Shown here: positions 40,912 to 51,023 of the stretch, one piece after another
Position numbering within the stretch: the first letter of the stretch is position 1
Layout: every line of letters starts with the position of its first letter
Assembly: GCF_902809845.1 (NCBI RefSeq)
Contig: NZ_CADDWI010000013.1
Coordinates: 186,001-250,000, forward strand
Length of the DNA: 64,000 bases
DNA from: Chelativorans sp. Marseille-P2723
Lineage (GTDB): Bacteria; Pseudomonadota; Alphaproteobacteria; Rhizobiales; Rhizobiaceae
Direction of reading: 5' to 3'
The notes under the pieces: generated by a model
Databases searched by the model: none
What the model saw: only the letters and a program-made list of their open reading frames with translations
Told to the model about the DNA's origin: nothing
Position numbers and translations under genes: made by a program

Positions 40912-42870
40912 ATGTCCGAGCATCTGTATCGTGTGAAGCCCGCCTGGAAGGAGGGAGCGCTGATCGATTCGGAAACCTATGAGAAGTGGTACCGCGAAAG
41001 CATCAGCGACCCGGACACTTTCTGGGGCAGGCATGGCAAGCGGATCGAGTGGTTTGAACCGTACACGAAGGTGAAAAACACTTCTTTCGAGGGCGACGTT
41101 TCAATCAAGTGGTTCGAGGATGGCGTGACCAATGTCACGTATAACTGCATCGATCGCCATCTGGAGAAACGCGGAAACCAGACGGCGATCATCTGGGAAG
41201 GCGACAACCCATATGACGACAGGAAGGTCACCTATCGCGAACTCTATGAGCATGTCTGCAGGCTTGCCAATGTCTTGAAGTCCCGCGGCGTCAAGAAAGG
41301 CGATCGGGTGACGATCTATATGCCCATGGTCCCCGAGGCCGCCTATGCAATGCTTGCATGCGCGCGCATCGGAGCCATCCACTCAGTGGTTTTTGGTGGG
41401 TTCTCGCCGGATTCGCTGGCTGGCCGGATAGTGGATTGTAAGTCGGATTTCATCATCACAGCAGATGAAGGGTTGCGGGGCGGCAGGAAAATCCCGCTGA
41501 AGGAAAGCACGGACAAGGCGATCGCTATAGCCGCAAAAGCCGGGGCCGAGGTGCGCAACGTATTGGTGGTGCGCCGAACCGGCGGAAAGGTCGACTGGGT
41601 AGAGGGCCGCGACCTTTGGTACCATGACGAGATCCGCAAGGCGGAACCGGAATGCGAGCCGGAGCGGATGAACGCGGAGGACCCTCTCTTTATCCTCTAC
41701 ACTTCCGGATCTACAGGCAAGCCCAAGGGCGTGCTGCACACCACGGGCGGCTATCTCGTCTACGCCTCGATGACGCATCAATATGTTTTCGACTATCGCG
41801 AGGGCGACATCTACTGGTGTACCGCGGATGTGGGCTGGGTGACTGGGCACAGCTACATCGTCTACGGCCCGCTTTCCAACGGCGCCATCACGCTGATGTT
41901 CGAAGGCGTGCCGAACTATCCCGATGCCTCCCGCTTCTGGGAAGTGGTGGACAAACACAAGGTCAACATCTTCTATACGGCACCGACTGCCATCCGGGCG
42001 CTAATGGGTGCCGGCGACGAGTTCGTGAAGAGGACTTCGCGCAGTAGCCTGCGTATTCTTGGCACTGTCGGCGAGCCTATCAATCCGGAAGCCTGGGAAT
42101 GGTATTACCGCGTGGTCGGCGAGGAGCGCTGCCCGGTGGTGGATACCTGGTGGCAGACGGAGAACGGCGGCATCATGATCTCGCCCCTGCCCGGAGCCAT
42201 CGACCTTAAGCCCGGCTCGGCAACGAAACCCTTCTTTGGCGTCAAGCCGGAAATCGTGGACAATGACGGCAATGTCATCGAGGGTCCGGGCGACGGCAAT
42301 TTGTGCATCGTGGATTCCTGGCCCGGGCAGATGCGCTCGGTCTATGGCGATCACGAACGTTTCGTCGAGACCTATTTCGCCATCTACAAAGGCAAATATT
42401 TTACCGGCGACGGGTGCCGGCGTGATGAAGACAGCTACTACTGGATCACCGGCCGCGTGGACGATGTCTTGAACGTGTCAGGCCACCGGATGGGAACGGC
42501 CGAGGTGGAATCTGCCCTCGTCGCCCATAAGAAGGTCTCGGAAGCGGCGGTTGTTGGTTATCCGCATCCAGTCAAGGGTCAGGGCATCTACTGCTACGTG
42601 ACACTGATGGAAGGTGAAGAAGGTTCGGATGCGCTCAAGAAGGAACTCGTTGAGCATGTGCGCAAGGAAATCGGTCCTATAGCCACTCCGGACAAGATTC
42701 AGTTCGCACCCGGCCTGCCCAAGACCCGCTCCGGCAAAATCATGCGCCGCATTCTGCGCAAGATTGCTGAGGACGACTATCAGGCGCTGGGCGACACCTC
42801 CACGCTCTCCGATCCTGGTGTTGTTGAGGAACTGGTGGCCAACCGGCAGAACAGGAAGGAACCCGCCTGA
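40912..42870 (+). CDS. acs: Acetyl-CoA synthetase
   Basis: Activates acetate to acetyl-CoA via acetyl-AMP. 652 residues, the normal length. Motifs: the P-loop-like [14 protein letters not shown] near residue 263, [10 protein letters not shown], the hinge region [29 protein letters not shown] (as [18 protein letters not shown]) and the C-terminal [13 protein letters not shown] whose Lys is the acetylation-controlled catalytic residue. GAGGAGG lies eight bases before the ATG at 40912. Leader contains two hairpins. Confidence 0.97.
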   Translation: MSEHLYRVKPAWKEGALIDSETYEKWYRESISDPDTFWGRHGKRIEWFEPYTKVKNTSFEGDVSIKWFEDGVTNVTYNCIDRHLEKRGNQTAIIWEGDNPYDDRKVTYRELYEHVCRLANVLKSRGVKKGDRVTIYMPMVPEAAYAMLACARIGAIHSVVFGGFSPDSLAGRIVDCKSDFIITADEGLRGGRKIPLKESTDKAIAIAAKAGAEVRNVLVVRRTGGKVDWVEGRDLWYHDEIRKAEPECEPERMNAEDPLFILYTSGSTGKPKGVLHTTGGYLVYASMTHQYVFDYREGDIYWCTADVGWVTGHSYIVYGPLSNGAITLMFEGVPNYPDASRFWEVVDKHKVNIFYTAPTAIRALMGAGDEFVKRTSRSSLRILGTVGEPINPEAWEWYYRVVGEERCPVVDTWWQTENGGIMISPLPGAIDLKPGSATKPFFGVKPEIVDNDGNVIEGPGDGNLCIVDSWPGQMRSVYGDHERFVETYFAIYKGKYFTGDGCRRDEDSYYWITGRVDDVLNVSGHRMGTAEVESALVAHKKVSEAAVVGYPHPVKGQGIYCYVTLMEGEEGSDALKKELVEHVRKEIGPIATPDKIQFAPGLPKTRSGKIMRRILRKIAEDDYQALGDTSTLSDPGVVEELVANRQNRKEPA

Positions 42871-43066
42871 GCATCTCTTCGCTCAGCCGACAGTACCGCG
42901 TTCGCGAGCGCTGCTGGTCTGCTAGCCGGCGGCGCTCGGTCATTTTTGCCCAGTACTGATTCTGTGCAGTAGAGCTGGCTGTTGGCGACATAGTTCCTGC
43001 CGCGCCGGCTCACGCTCAGGAGAGCTCTTCATAAGATAACAAAAACCGATCCCGTCTTAAGTTCGC

Positions 43067-43107
43067 GCCTGATTAAGTGCATGCCTGATCAAGTGCGTGC
43101 CTGACAA
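43067..43107 (+). repeat. 16-bp tandem direct repeats (2.5 copies) before the unknown large gene
   Basis: GCCTGATTAAGTGCAT (43067-43082), GCCTGATCAAGTGCGT (43083-43098), then GCCTGACAA (43099-43107). The repeats end about 68 bp before the ATG of the next gene, so they sit where a promoter or regulator site would be. Confidence 0.7.
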
Positions 43108-43175
43108 TTTTGAACCACCTTTCTTTTGCTTCCAATTGAAGGGCCGCCCAGCTCGTTTTCAGCGTGATTTTTGCA

Positions 43176-45707
43176 ATGACAAAGTATCAAAATTCCTTAA
43201 GTAATGCTCCGAAATTCAATCCCATAAATGATTGGCGAAAGTCCATCGGGACCAACGAGGCAGAAAAGCACAAGAAGCTGCAGAGACAACTTCAAGCAAC
43301 AAGCAATCGTGCTGATACGCCTAAACCACCTGCCTTACCGCTTCCGCATATCGAACTGCCCATCGGACGGCCAAGGGAAATCGCAGGACGCGACCGTCCT
43401 CACCGCTCCAGAAAACCGGAGGTAAGCCTGGCCACCCAGTTCAAGGCCGCCATCCTGCTTTCAATCCTTGGTGGTGGCTATGCCAGCCAGACATACTCTC
43501 AAATTGTAAACGGCGGCGCTTTGAACCACGCCCGTTTTCCGCATGACTCTGGAACCAAGCCGGCACAAAGCGGCAAGGCGCCGGGTGGCGTTGTCTCGTC
43601 CCGCTCTCATTCCGCTGCTACTGGACAGGCGATGCGTCAGAACGACGTCGCAGCACCCTTGCAGCAGACTTCTCTGGAAGACGTTCCTTTAGGGAGATTT
43701 CCCCGGCATTCAGGGTTGGGCGGGGGCGACTTGCCGAAGGGAGCGGAGAATAAGGCCATTGCGGCGGTGATACTGGCCCGAACGAGAAGAAGCTTGGCAG
43801 AGAGCGATACAGCTCAGCTTCAGCGCGTTTTCAAGAAGCTGAACCTCGCATGGAAGAAGCTCAAGGTGGGAAAGGACCCTTGCAGGGAAGTGGCAACTTG
43901 GCTTGCGTTCGCGAAGGGCCTGCGTGGCCAGGAAGCGGAGCGGTACATCCATGCAGCCGCGCAGATCTTAAGAGTGAAGTATGGGGTCCTGGATACGAAG
44001 AATAAACTGGAGGATTCTCAGGCTACCACCTTCGATGAAGTTTTTGGACATGAACTTCCCGCAAATCGCTTCGAGCAATTCGAACAGAGCGTAATGAATG
44101 TGATGACCTCGATTCTGGCTCCAATCAGATGGGAGGATGATAAACGCGCTTTCCGTGAAGAAACACGAAGCTTCGAGTTTGATCCACTTACAAAAATACC
44201 TATTCGAGTAAGCGGCCTTGATCTTTCCCTGAAGGAGATTGCCAACAGCTACTACATGATGTCGGTCTATCCGGAAATGGACGAGACAGAGCGCCTCGAA
44301 CACTTACAATCCGCGTTTGACCGCCTCGGCATCGACACGGCTTTCCCTTTCGGCGCGCTTCATGTGGTGTCAACGCTCGTCAAACGCCTTTCCGGCGAGC
44401 AGTATGAGACCTCAGAGCTATCCGAGCTGCTGAAGACATTCATCACGCTAAACCAGCAGTTGCCGGATGATGAGTTGAAGCTGCATGCCGCATGGTACAT
44501 TGCCATCGAGAACGGTTGGCCGGAACTCAACCTCGACGATCCGGTTGCAGCAAAAGATGAACTGGTCTCTTCCTTTAACGATTTGGTGCACATCGATACC
44601 GCGCCGCCACCGGTTTTTAACCCGAAAGTCGTGGCGCTGAAGGTGCTCATGGAGAAGACGGGTTTGAGCTTCGAGGAGCTGATAGCAAGGCCCCTCAAGC
44701 GCATGCATTCCCCTCCAAGAGTGCATTTGGTGTTTCATCCCGATCAAGGACCGGCCAAATATATGCTTGAGCCGTCGATCCTAGATGAGTTTCTTGAGAA
44801 CTCGGAATGGGGCTCAGATGACACCCGCGCCTATACTGATGAAAAACAGCAGGAAATGCGCCGCACGGGGACTGCCTATACAAGCAGGCTCATGACAGTA
44901 AAGACAGCGGATGGGGGATCGGTAGAGCTAAAGCCCTTTGAAGCCCTTGAAGAAGCACGCAAACAGTTTATTGAGACGCTTCCTTCGAATCCTTGGGTGC
45001 AAGCGGCCGCACGCGTTGCGGCGCGAACAAAAACACGCCCTCAAGGATACCCCCCTTCAAGAGAGGGAATAGAAGCCGAAATCCCAAAGATAGTGCAAAA
45101 GCTCCGGCCCAACTTCCAGCACGATGAAAATCTGGACCAATTGCGCAACTGGTTCACAAATATTGGGTTGTTCGGTGAAATACTAAAAGTTCCCTACCTC
45201 CTGTCCGATCTTGTTGAAGGCCTGTCCGAAGGTGATTTTAAAGCGCTTACATATAACTCGCCGGTAATCGGCAATATCCGCCAACTGGCTGACGCTACAA
45301 ACCTTGCGAGTGAGGGAGAAGTTCTGACGGCACTGGACACTGCCATGGCATCCTTGCCCAATATCGGAGACAAATGGCAGGTTGGCTCCTCAGTGGTGAA
45401 AGGAGACTTAGCCGACGCTATCTTCATCCTGGCGGGGATGGGCAAGAAAACCGGAGGATCGCTAAGAAAAGCACCGCCCCTTCAAAAACCGAAGGTTAGC
45501 CATCCAATCATCGAGAATGGACGGCCGCTAGCAACGTTGAATGGAATGAACCCAGGCTGGGGCGCACCTTCAGACGGCCCTGAGGCCGACCCCGATGTCG
45601 AACGGATCGAGAATATCTTTGCCTTAAGAGGCGAGCAACAAAGGGTGCAGGCTGCCTCGTTGGAAGACGAAACAGAGAACCAGTGGCCCACCGCTTCTGA
45701 CGGCTGA
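43176..45707 (+). CDS. Large protein of unknown function (843 residues)
   Basis: I do not recognise this protein. It opens with a polar Asn/Ser/Pro-containing stretch (TKYQNSLSNAPKFNPINDW), then a Lys/Arg/Pro-rich segment (about 25-88), one hydrophobic segment at about 90-105 (KAAILLSILGGGYAS) and a Gly/Ser/Gln-rich linker (about 110-190). The rest is mostly helical and soluble, with many charged residues, ending in an acidic tail (SLEDETENQWPTASDG). No enzymatic motif, repeat or cysteine cluster is visible. Inner parts are AT-richer than neighbours: 26 of 60 bases at 44041-44100 and 25 of 60 at 45121-45180 are G/C, against 39 of 60 at 42181-42240 in acs. A GTG at 43164 is an alternative start; neither has a ribosome site. 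A membrane-tethered or secreted effector is conceivable but unproven. Confidence 0.8.
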   Translation: MTKYQNSLSNAPKFNPINDWRKSIGTNEAEKHKKLQRQLQATSNRADTPKPPALPLPHIELPIGRPREIAGRDRPHRSRKPEVSLATQFKAAILLSILGGGYASQTYSQIVNGGALNHARFPHDSGTKPAQSGKAPGGVVSSRSHSAATGQAMRQNDVAAPLQQTSLEDVPLGRFPRHSGLGGGDLPKGAENKAIAAVILARTRRSLAESDTAQLQRVFKKLNLAWKKLKVGKDPCREVATWLAFAKGLRGQEAERYIHAAAQILRVKYGVLDTKNKLEDSQATTFDEVFGHELPANRFEQFEQSVMNVMTSILAPIRWEDDKRAFREETRSFEFDPLTKIPIRVSGLDLSLKEIANSYYMMSVYPEMDETERLEHLQSAFDRLGIDTAFPFGALHVVSTLVKRLSGEQYETSELSELLKTFITLNQQLPDDELKLHAAWYIAIENGWPELNLDDPVAAKDELVSSFNDLVHIDTAPPPVFNPKVVALKVLMEKTGLSFEELIARPLKRMHSPPRVHLVFHPDQGPAKYMLEPSILDEFLENSEWGSDDTRAYTDEKQQEMRRTGTAYTSRLMTVKTADGGSVELKPFEALEEARKQFIETLPSNPWVQAAARVAARTKTRPQGYPPSREGIEAEIPKIVQKLRPNFQHDENLDQLRNWFTNIGLFGEILKVPYLLSDLVEGLSEGDFKALTYNSPVIGNIRQLADATNLASEGEVLTALDTAMASLPNIGDKWQVGSSVVKGDLADAIFILAGMGKKTGGSLRKAPPLQKPKVSHPIIENGRPLATLNGMNPGWGAPSDGPEADPDVERIENIFALRGEQQRVQAASLEDETENQWPTASDG

Positions 45708-45902
45708 TGGATGCGGACGAGCGCGGATCCTTTGCAACCAGGACAACCGGCACCGGTGGATGTAGCAAGCTATACGACCACCCAAGGCACTCTTTCCCGT
45801 TGTTCGGCACTGGATGGGTCGGGATGGGTCTTCCATCCACTTTGCGGACTGCCAGTGCGCCGCCGGGGCGGCGGGGGCCTTCCCCGCCAGTGCTTCGTCA
45901 GG

Positions 45903-48900
45903 TCAGGCGCCTGCCGCCGCCGGCACCTCCTCTTCCCCGCTGCTGCGCCGGGTGATCGTCTTGCTGGAGATGTAGGTGTAGAACATCGGCACGACGAAAA
46001 GCGTGAATACCGTCCCGATCAGGATGCCCGCAAATATGACGAGGCCCATTGAGTACCGTGCCGCCGCACCCGCGCCCGAGGCAAGGATCAGCGGCACGAC
46101 GCCAAGGGACATGGCACCCGTGGTCATGAGGATGGGCCGCAACCGCACCTTGGCGGATGCGACTATTGCCTCACGTCGCGATAGCCCATGCTGCTCGCGC
46201 TGCTGGTTGGCAAACTCCACGAGCAGGATGCCGTGTTTGGTGATGAGCCCGATGAGGGTTATCAGCCCCACCTGCGTGTAGATATTGAGCGTGCCAAGTC
46301 CCAGATTGAGAGGCACAATGGCCCCGAAGATGGAAAGCGGGACCGACATCATGATGATGAGCGGATCGCGAAAACTCTCGAACTGGGCTGCCAGAACAAG
46401 ATAGATGACCACCACAGCCAGCGTGAAAGCAATGAGAATGGTGTTGCCCTGCTCCTTCTCGAGCCGCGACTGGCCCGAATAGTCGATGAAGAAACCATCC
46501 GGCAATGTTGACCGCGCAATCTCCTCAAGCGTCTGCAACCCGGCGCCTGTGGTTATACCTGGCACGGGCAAAGCAGAGATCGTGGCGGAGTTGAGCTGGT
46601 TAAACTGCTCGATTGAAGCGGGCGATGCTGCGGTCGATACAGACACTACAGCCGAAAGCGGCACCATCTCGCCGGTGGCGCTGCGGACGAAGAAATCGCC
46701 CAGGCTTTCAGGGTTTTGGCGATAGTATTCCGGAACCTGGGTGATGATGTCATAGCTGTTCGAATCTCGATCGAACTGGGCTATCGCGCCGCCACCTACA
46801 AGCACACCCAAGGTGGTTCCGATGTCCCGCGCCGGTATATTGAGCGCTGCGGCGCGCTCACGGTCGACATCCACGGTCACTTGCGGGGCGTCGAAGGAGA
46901 GAGAGTTCTGGACCACAATGAAGCGACCGCTCGCCTGCGCCTTCTGCCTGATTTCCTCAGCCACCTCGTAAACGAGGCTCGGATCGCCGGTCGACTGGAC
47001 GACGATCGAGATAGGCAATCCTCCGCCTGCGCCAGGCAGCGAAGGCGGCGCGAAGACCAGCGCCTCCAAGCCCGCCACCGAGGAAATGCGCTGCTGAATA
47101 TCTTCCTGAATCTCCTTCTGAGATCGGTCACGCTCGGCCCAGTCGGTGAAAGCCCAAAGGGCAATGCCGGTATTGGTCTCTCCGCCAAAACCAACAACGG
47201 AGAAATCCGTGCGCAGCTCCGGCAGGTCCTTTGTCAGATCCCGTATCTGCTTGCTGTATAGATTTGTGTATTCGGAAGTGGCGTAGCGAGGAGCGTTCAG
47301 CAACGCAAAGAGCGCGCCCTGGTCTTCCTCTGGCGCCAGTTCGCTGGATGTCTTGAAGAATAGGAAACCGGTCAGAGCGACAAGAGCGATTACGACCAGC
47401 AGCGTCACGGGCCGGTAGTTGAGGGAGCCGGCGACAAGCCGCTCATAGCCGTTCTCGACCCGTGAGAACGTGCGGTCAACTAGGTTCTGAAACCTGCTCG
47501 GATTGCCTACCTTCAGGATGCGGGCGCTCATCATCGGCGTAATGGTGAGCGCTACCACACCGGAGATAATCACCGCCCCGGCCAGCGTGAAGGCGAATTC
47601 GCGGAAGAGCGAACCGGTCAGCCCCCCGGTAAAGGCCAGGGGTGCAAACACTGCCGCGAGCGTAATGGTCATCGCCACGACGGCTGAGGATATTTCCCTC
47701 ATGCCGGTGAAGGCCGCCTGGCGCGGCGGCATGCCTTCCTCCATGTGGCGGTGGATGTTCTCCACCACCACGATCGCATCGTCCACGACAAGCCCGATGG
47801 CCAGGACCATGGCCAGCAGCGAGAGCAGGTTGATGGAAAAACCCACAAGGAAAAGCAGGAAGCACACGCCGATCAGCGACAGGGGAATGGTCACGATAGG
47901 CATGAGCACGGAGCGGAAGGAGCCAAGGAACAGCAGGATGACCAGTACGACGATGACGACGGCCTCGCTGATTGTCTTGAACACCTCCTCGATGGAGGCG
48001 CTGATCGACTCCGTCGCGTCGTAAACCACCTCCATGGTCATCCCCTGCGGCAGCGAGGCGCGAATTTCCGGCAGTTCCGCAAGGACGGCGTCCGCCGTGT
48101 CCAGCGGGTTTGCAGAAGGTGTGGGGAAAATGCCTATGAAGGTGCCCGGCTGACCGTTGAAGGTGACGATCGTATCCGTGTTCTGAGCCGCCAGTTCGAC
48201 ATCAGCCACGTCGCGAAGACGCACCAGCTCGTCGCCCTGTGATTTGAGCGGCAGCGCCTCGAATGCATCCGGCGTCCTTAGCGTCGTCTCGGTCGTTATC
48301 GCATAGGCGACATATTCGTTCTTGGTCTTGCCGGGGGCGGAAAGGAAGTTTGAGGCGTTGATAGCGTTGACCACTTCCGCCGCCGTAATACCACGGGAAG
48401 CAAGCCGCACGGGATCAATCCAGACTCGCATGGCGTAGTTGGCCGCGCCCATGATCTGCACCTCGGCGACGCCCTCGATCGTCGACACGCGCGGCCGGAT
48501 CACCCGCTCGATATATTCGGTAAGCTGCTCGGCCGTCATGTTCGGATTCTGCAGCGCGAGATACATGGTCGCGAACTGCATGCCCGTTCCCTTGACGATC
48601 ACCGGGTCCTCCGCATCGGAGGGGAGCCGGCCACGCACCTGCTGAACCTTGGACATGACTTCGGTGAGCGCGATGTCCGGGTCTGAGCCGAGTTCCATCT
48701 GCACCGTCACGATGCCCACCGAGGGCCGGCTCTGGGAAGTCACATATTCAATGTGCTCGGTCGTCGATACCGCCGCGGCGATAGGCGCGGTGATAAAGCC
48801 CTGGATAAGCTCGGGACTGGCCCCGGGATAGGTGGTCGTGACGGTGATCACCGTCTCCTCCACCTCCGGATACTGGCGGACGGAGAGATTGAACATGCCC

Positions 48901-48980
48901 TGCAGGCCGAGCAGCAGGATCATGAGCCCAAGCACGGTCGAAAGGACCGGCCGGCGTATAAAAAGCGCGGATATGTTCAT
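45903..48980 (-). CDS. RND (HAE1 family) efflux transporter permease
   Basis: Proton-driven drug/solute pump of the inner membrane, 1,025 residues with twelve helices and two large periplasmic loops. The proton-relay Asp pair is in GLVVDDAIVVVENI near residue 402, and the N-terminus (FIRRPVLSTVLGLMILLLG) and PGASPELIQGFITAPI are typical. It pairs with the adaptor gene upstream by an ATGA overlap. No outer-membrane channel gene is nearby, so a TolC-like partner must be encoded elsewhere. The resemblance is to the MexF/MexK-like branch in general; substrates are unknown. Confidence 0.94.
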   Translation of the reverse strand: MNISALFIRRPVLSTVLGLMILLLGLQGMFNLSVRQYPEVEETVITVTTTYPGASPELIQGFITAPIAAAVSTTEHIEYVTSQSRPSVGIVTVQMELGSDPDIALTEVMSKVQQVRGRLPSDAEDPVIVKGTGMQFATMYLALQNPNMTAEQLTEYIERVIRPRVSTIEGVAEVQIMGAANYAMRVWIDPVRLASRGITAAEVVNAINASNFLSAPGKTKNEYVAYAITTETTLRTPDAFEALPLKSQGDELVRLRDVADVELAAQNTDTIVTFNGQPGTFIGIFPTPSANPLDTADAVLAELPEIRASLPQGMTMEVVYDATESISASIEEVFKTISEAVVIVVLVILLFLGSFRSVLMPIVTIPLSLIGVCFLLFLVGFSINLLSLLAMVLAIGLVVDDAIVVVENIHRHMEEGMPPRQAAFTGMREISSAVVAMTITLAAVFAPLAFTGGLTGSLFREFAFTLAGAVIISGVVALTITPMMSARILKVGNPSRFQNLVDRTFSRVENGYERLVAGSLNYRPVTLLVVIALVALTGFLFFKTSSELAPEEDQGALFALLNAPRYATSEYTNLYSKQIRDLTKDLPELRTDFSVVGFGGETNTGIALWAFTDWAERDRSQKEIQEDIQQRISSVAGLEALVFAPPSLPGAGGGLPISIVVQSTGDPSLVYEVAEEIRQKAQASGRFIVVQNSLSFDAPQVTVDVDRERAAALNIPARDIGTTLGVLVGGGAIAQFDRDSNSYDIITQVPEYYRQNPESLGDFFVRSATGEMVPLSAVVSVSTAASPASIEQFNQLNSATISALPVPGITTGAGLQTLEEIARSTLPDGFFIDYSGQSRLEKEQGNTILIAFTLAVVVIYLVLAAQFESFRDPLIIMMSVPLSIFGAIVPLNLGLGTLNIYTQVGLITLIGLITKHGILLVEFANQQREQHGLSRREAIVASAKVRLRPILMTTGAMSLGVVPLILASGAGAAARYSMGLVIFAGILIGTVFTLFVVPMFYTYISSKTITRRSSGEEEVPAAAGA

Positions 48981-50113
48981 CTTGCCGCCGCTCCCACCCT
49001 GACAGGTTGGACCGTATTGTCGATCCTCACGCGGGCGCCGTTGCTAAGCCGGTTCTGGCCCGCATTGACAACTACGTCTCCGGCAGAAAGTCCTTCCACG
49101 ATCTCTACCGCGCCATCGGCACGGCGCCCGGACTGCACGAAAACCTGCTCGGCAATGAAGATTTCCCCGTCCTGGCCGGAAGCCTCCTGGGCCTCGTTAT
49201 CCTCTGCAGACCGCAGACGATAGACATAATCGCCGTAAAGGCTGGTAACGAGCGCCGTCTGGGGCACCGTAATGACATCGTCCTCGGCTGGAAGATCAAC
49301 CCTCACGCGGACGAACTGGCCCGGATTGAGCCTTCCTTCAGGATTGCTGATTTCCGCCCGGACGGAAACGAGGCGGGTCGACGGATCAATCTTGGGGTCG
49401 ATGCCGATGATGCTGCCCTCAAAGGGCATCTCGTCCTCGGTGAGTCCGAGACGAACACCCTGGCCCATGGCGAGTTCGCCGAACCTCTGCTCCGGCACCG
49501 TGAAATTGACCCGCATCGTATCGAGATCTTGCAGGGTAGCCACAACCTCGCCGGGGGTAAGATACTGGCCGAGTTCGATCTGCGAAATGCCGATCGTGCC
49601 ACTGAAAGGGGCACGCAACTGCCTCTGATTGAGGGCAGCCTGCAGCTTCATGACCTGTGCAGCCGAAGCCGACGCAGCCGCCTCGGCAGCTTCCAGATTT
49701 GACTGCGAGCCGACACCGCGGCGCTGCAATTCCCGCGCACGCTCAAGCGTTTGCTGGTCGAGCGCTGCCTGAGTTTCGGCAGCAGCAAGGTCCGCTTGCT
49801 GCATCTCGTCTTCGAGCTGCACGAGCACATCGCCCGCCTCGATCCGGTCATTTGCCTGGAACATGACCTCCTTGACGATTCCTGATGTCTCGACCGTCAG
49901 ATTCACACCATTGGCCGCGCTTACCGTCCCAATTGCGGAAATGGTCGGAGACCATACCGATGGTTCCACCTCCGTCGTGGAGACGGTGATGGTGGGTACC
50001 GGCATGTTGGCGAAAAACTGCTCAATCATCCGATCGCGGAACAGGTTGAAGCCGACCAGCCCTCCGGCGATCGCGGCGACGAGGATGAATGCGATGATGA
50101 AACGTTTGACCAT
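48977..50113 (-). CDS. RND efflux periplasmic adaptor (membrane fusion) protein
   Basis: 378 residues anchored by one N-terminal helix (about 4-24), then lipoyl half-motifs (NGVNLTVETSGIVKEV and LRAPFSGTIGISQIELGQYL) flanking a coiled-coil hairpin (about 105-165) rich in Ala and Gln, and a beta-barrel part with VPEQRFGELAMGQGVRL. It bridges the RND pump and an outer-membrane channel. The ATG at 50113 was chosen since the anchor begins there; first gene of the pair, read from the promoter shared with the TetR gene. Confidence 0.94.
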   Translation of the reverse strand: MVKRFIIAFILVAAIAGGLVGFNLFRDRMIEQFFANMPVPTITVSTTEVEPSVWSPTISAIGTVSAANGVNLTVETSGIVKEVMFQANDRIEAGDVLVQLEDEMQQADLAAAETQAALDQQTLERARELQRRGVGSQSNLEAAEAAASASAAQVMKLQAALNQRQLRAPFSGTIGISQIELGQYLTPGEVVATLQDLDTMRVNFTVPEQRFGELAMGQGVRLGLTEDEMPFEGSIIGIDPKIDPSTRLVSVRAEISNPEGRLNPGQFVRVRVDLPAEDDVITVPQTALVTSLYGDYVYRLRSAEDNEAQEASGQDGEIFIAEQVFVQSGRRADGAVEIVEGLSAGDVVVNAGQNRLSNGARVRIDNTVQPVRVGAAAR

Positions 50114-50196
50114 GGACCGGTTTCCGGTTGCGGTGGAGAACACGTTGATTTCGCCACAGGCGGCAGGCACATGTTGCGAAAGTTTCCAGCCTACTG

Positions 50197-50212
50197 TACC
50201 GTCTGGACGGTA
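50197..50212. promoter_or_regulatory. Palindromic operator between the efflux genes and tetR-type regulator
   Basis: TACCGTC-TG-GACGGTA is a perfect 7-bp inverted repeat with a two-base centre, 84 bp from the adaptor ATG and 25 bp before the regulator ATG. Size and form fit AcrR/TetR-type operators, so the regulator probably represses both itself and the pump. Confidence 0.75.
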
Positions 50213-50237
50213 ATGTCAATCCCAGTGACCCTACACG

Positions 50238-50771
50238 ATGCCTCCAAGCGGCAGTACGAAACGGAAAATCCTGAAAGCTGCATCCGAACTCGCCAGAACG
50301 GAGGGCTCGGCGCATCTTTCGCTTGAAGCCATTGCAGCCCGGGCGGGAATCTCCAAAGGTGGTCTGCTCTATAATTTTCCGACGAAGTCCGCGCTGCTCA
50401 AGGCGTTAGTACAGCAATATATCGATGAGTTCGAGTCCGCACTGGCAGATCGTCTTCAGGACAGCAATTTGTCAGAGGCCGTGGAGTTCATCCGCCTTTC
50501 ACTGGATGACCTGGAACGAGCAAAACCTCCACCTTCCGGTCTACTTGCAGCCCTGTCAGAAGACCCCGAGATGCTTGCACCCGTCCGCCAGTTCAATCGT
50601 GCTCTGCTTGACAGGATGAAGCAGAATTCTCTCAATCGCGCCGCTCTTCTGGTCGCAATTTTGGCGGTGGAGGGATTGCGGTGTCAGAAGCTGTTCGGGA
50701 CTGATGTCCTGAGCCCGGACGAACGGGAGCTCGTGCTCCAGCAGATCAGCAACCTGGCAAAGCTTGAATAG
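50238..50771 (+). CDS. TetR/AcrR family transcriptional regulator
   Basis: 177 residues. N-terminal helix-turn-helix: RKILKAASELARTEGSAHLS then AIAARAGISKGGLLYNFPTKSALLKAL (HTH about residues 27-52). The C-terminal helical part (about 60-177) is the ligand-binding domain. It is divergent from the efflux pair with a palindrome between them, so local repression relieved by a pump substrate is the simplest reading. Confidence 0.92.
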   Translation: MPPSGSTKRKILKAASELARTEGSAHLSLEAIAARAGISKGGLLYNFPTKSALLKALVQQYIDEFESALADRLQDSNLSEAVEFIRLSLDDLERAKPPPSGLLAALSEDPEMLAPVRQFNRALLDRMKQNSLNRAALLVAILAVEGLRCQKLFGTDVLSPDERELVLQQISNLAKLE

Positions 50772-50874
50772 TTGCCGCTGCCGGCATCCTGAAAGCAGGG
50801 ATTTCAGCCGGTCGGCGACGAGCCTCTTGTATTTGCCTGACGCACTATCCACATGCGCAAAATGTCCAACGAAC

Positions 50875-50889
50875 GAAAGGAGGTGATCC
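50875..50889 (+). promoter_or_regulatory. Extended ribosome-binding site matching the 16S 3' end over 15 bases
   Basis: GAAAGGAGGTGATCC is the exact reverse complement of the usual alphaproteobacterial 16S rRNA 3' end (GGATCACCTCCTTTC). It is one base before the ATG at 50891, with GGAGG about seven bases from it. Confidence 0.75.
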
Positions 50890-50890
50890 G

Positions 50891-50959
50891 ATGTCGAGTG
50901 ATTTCAGTTCCAGCGTGGCCTCGGCGGATTGCCTTTTCCGGGAGCAGCCTCTCGGCTAA
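50891..50959 (+). CDS. Candidate 22-residue micro-protein or leader peptide
   Basis: ATG to TAA, encoding 22 residues: MSSDFSSSVASA followed by DCLFREQPLG. It stands behind a 15-base Shine-Dalgarno and ahead of a strong terminator at 51024, making a short plus-strand transcription unit that points toward the 3' end of the convergent leuC. No family recognised. It may be a real micro-protein, a leader, or an RNA whose ribosome site serves another purpose. Confidence 0.5.
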   Translation: MSSDFSSSVASADCLFREQPLG

Positions 50960-51023
50960 CAGCGCATGACGCGCGGCGCGCGGTAACACACGGCCGCTGG
51001 CCGCGCCAGGAATGAAATGCACG

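Noticed and set aside
43057-43076. Possible CtrA box before the unknown large gene
   Set aside because: The two TTAA are separated by twelve bases, not seven.
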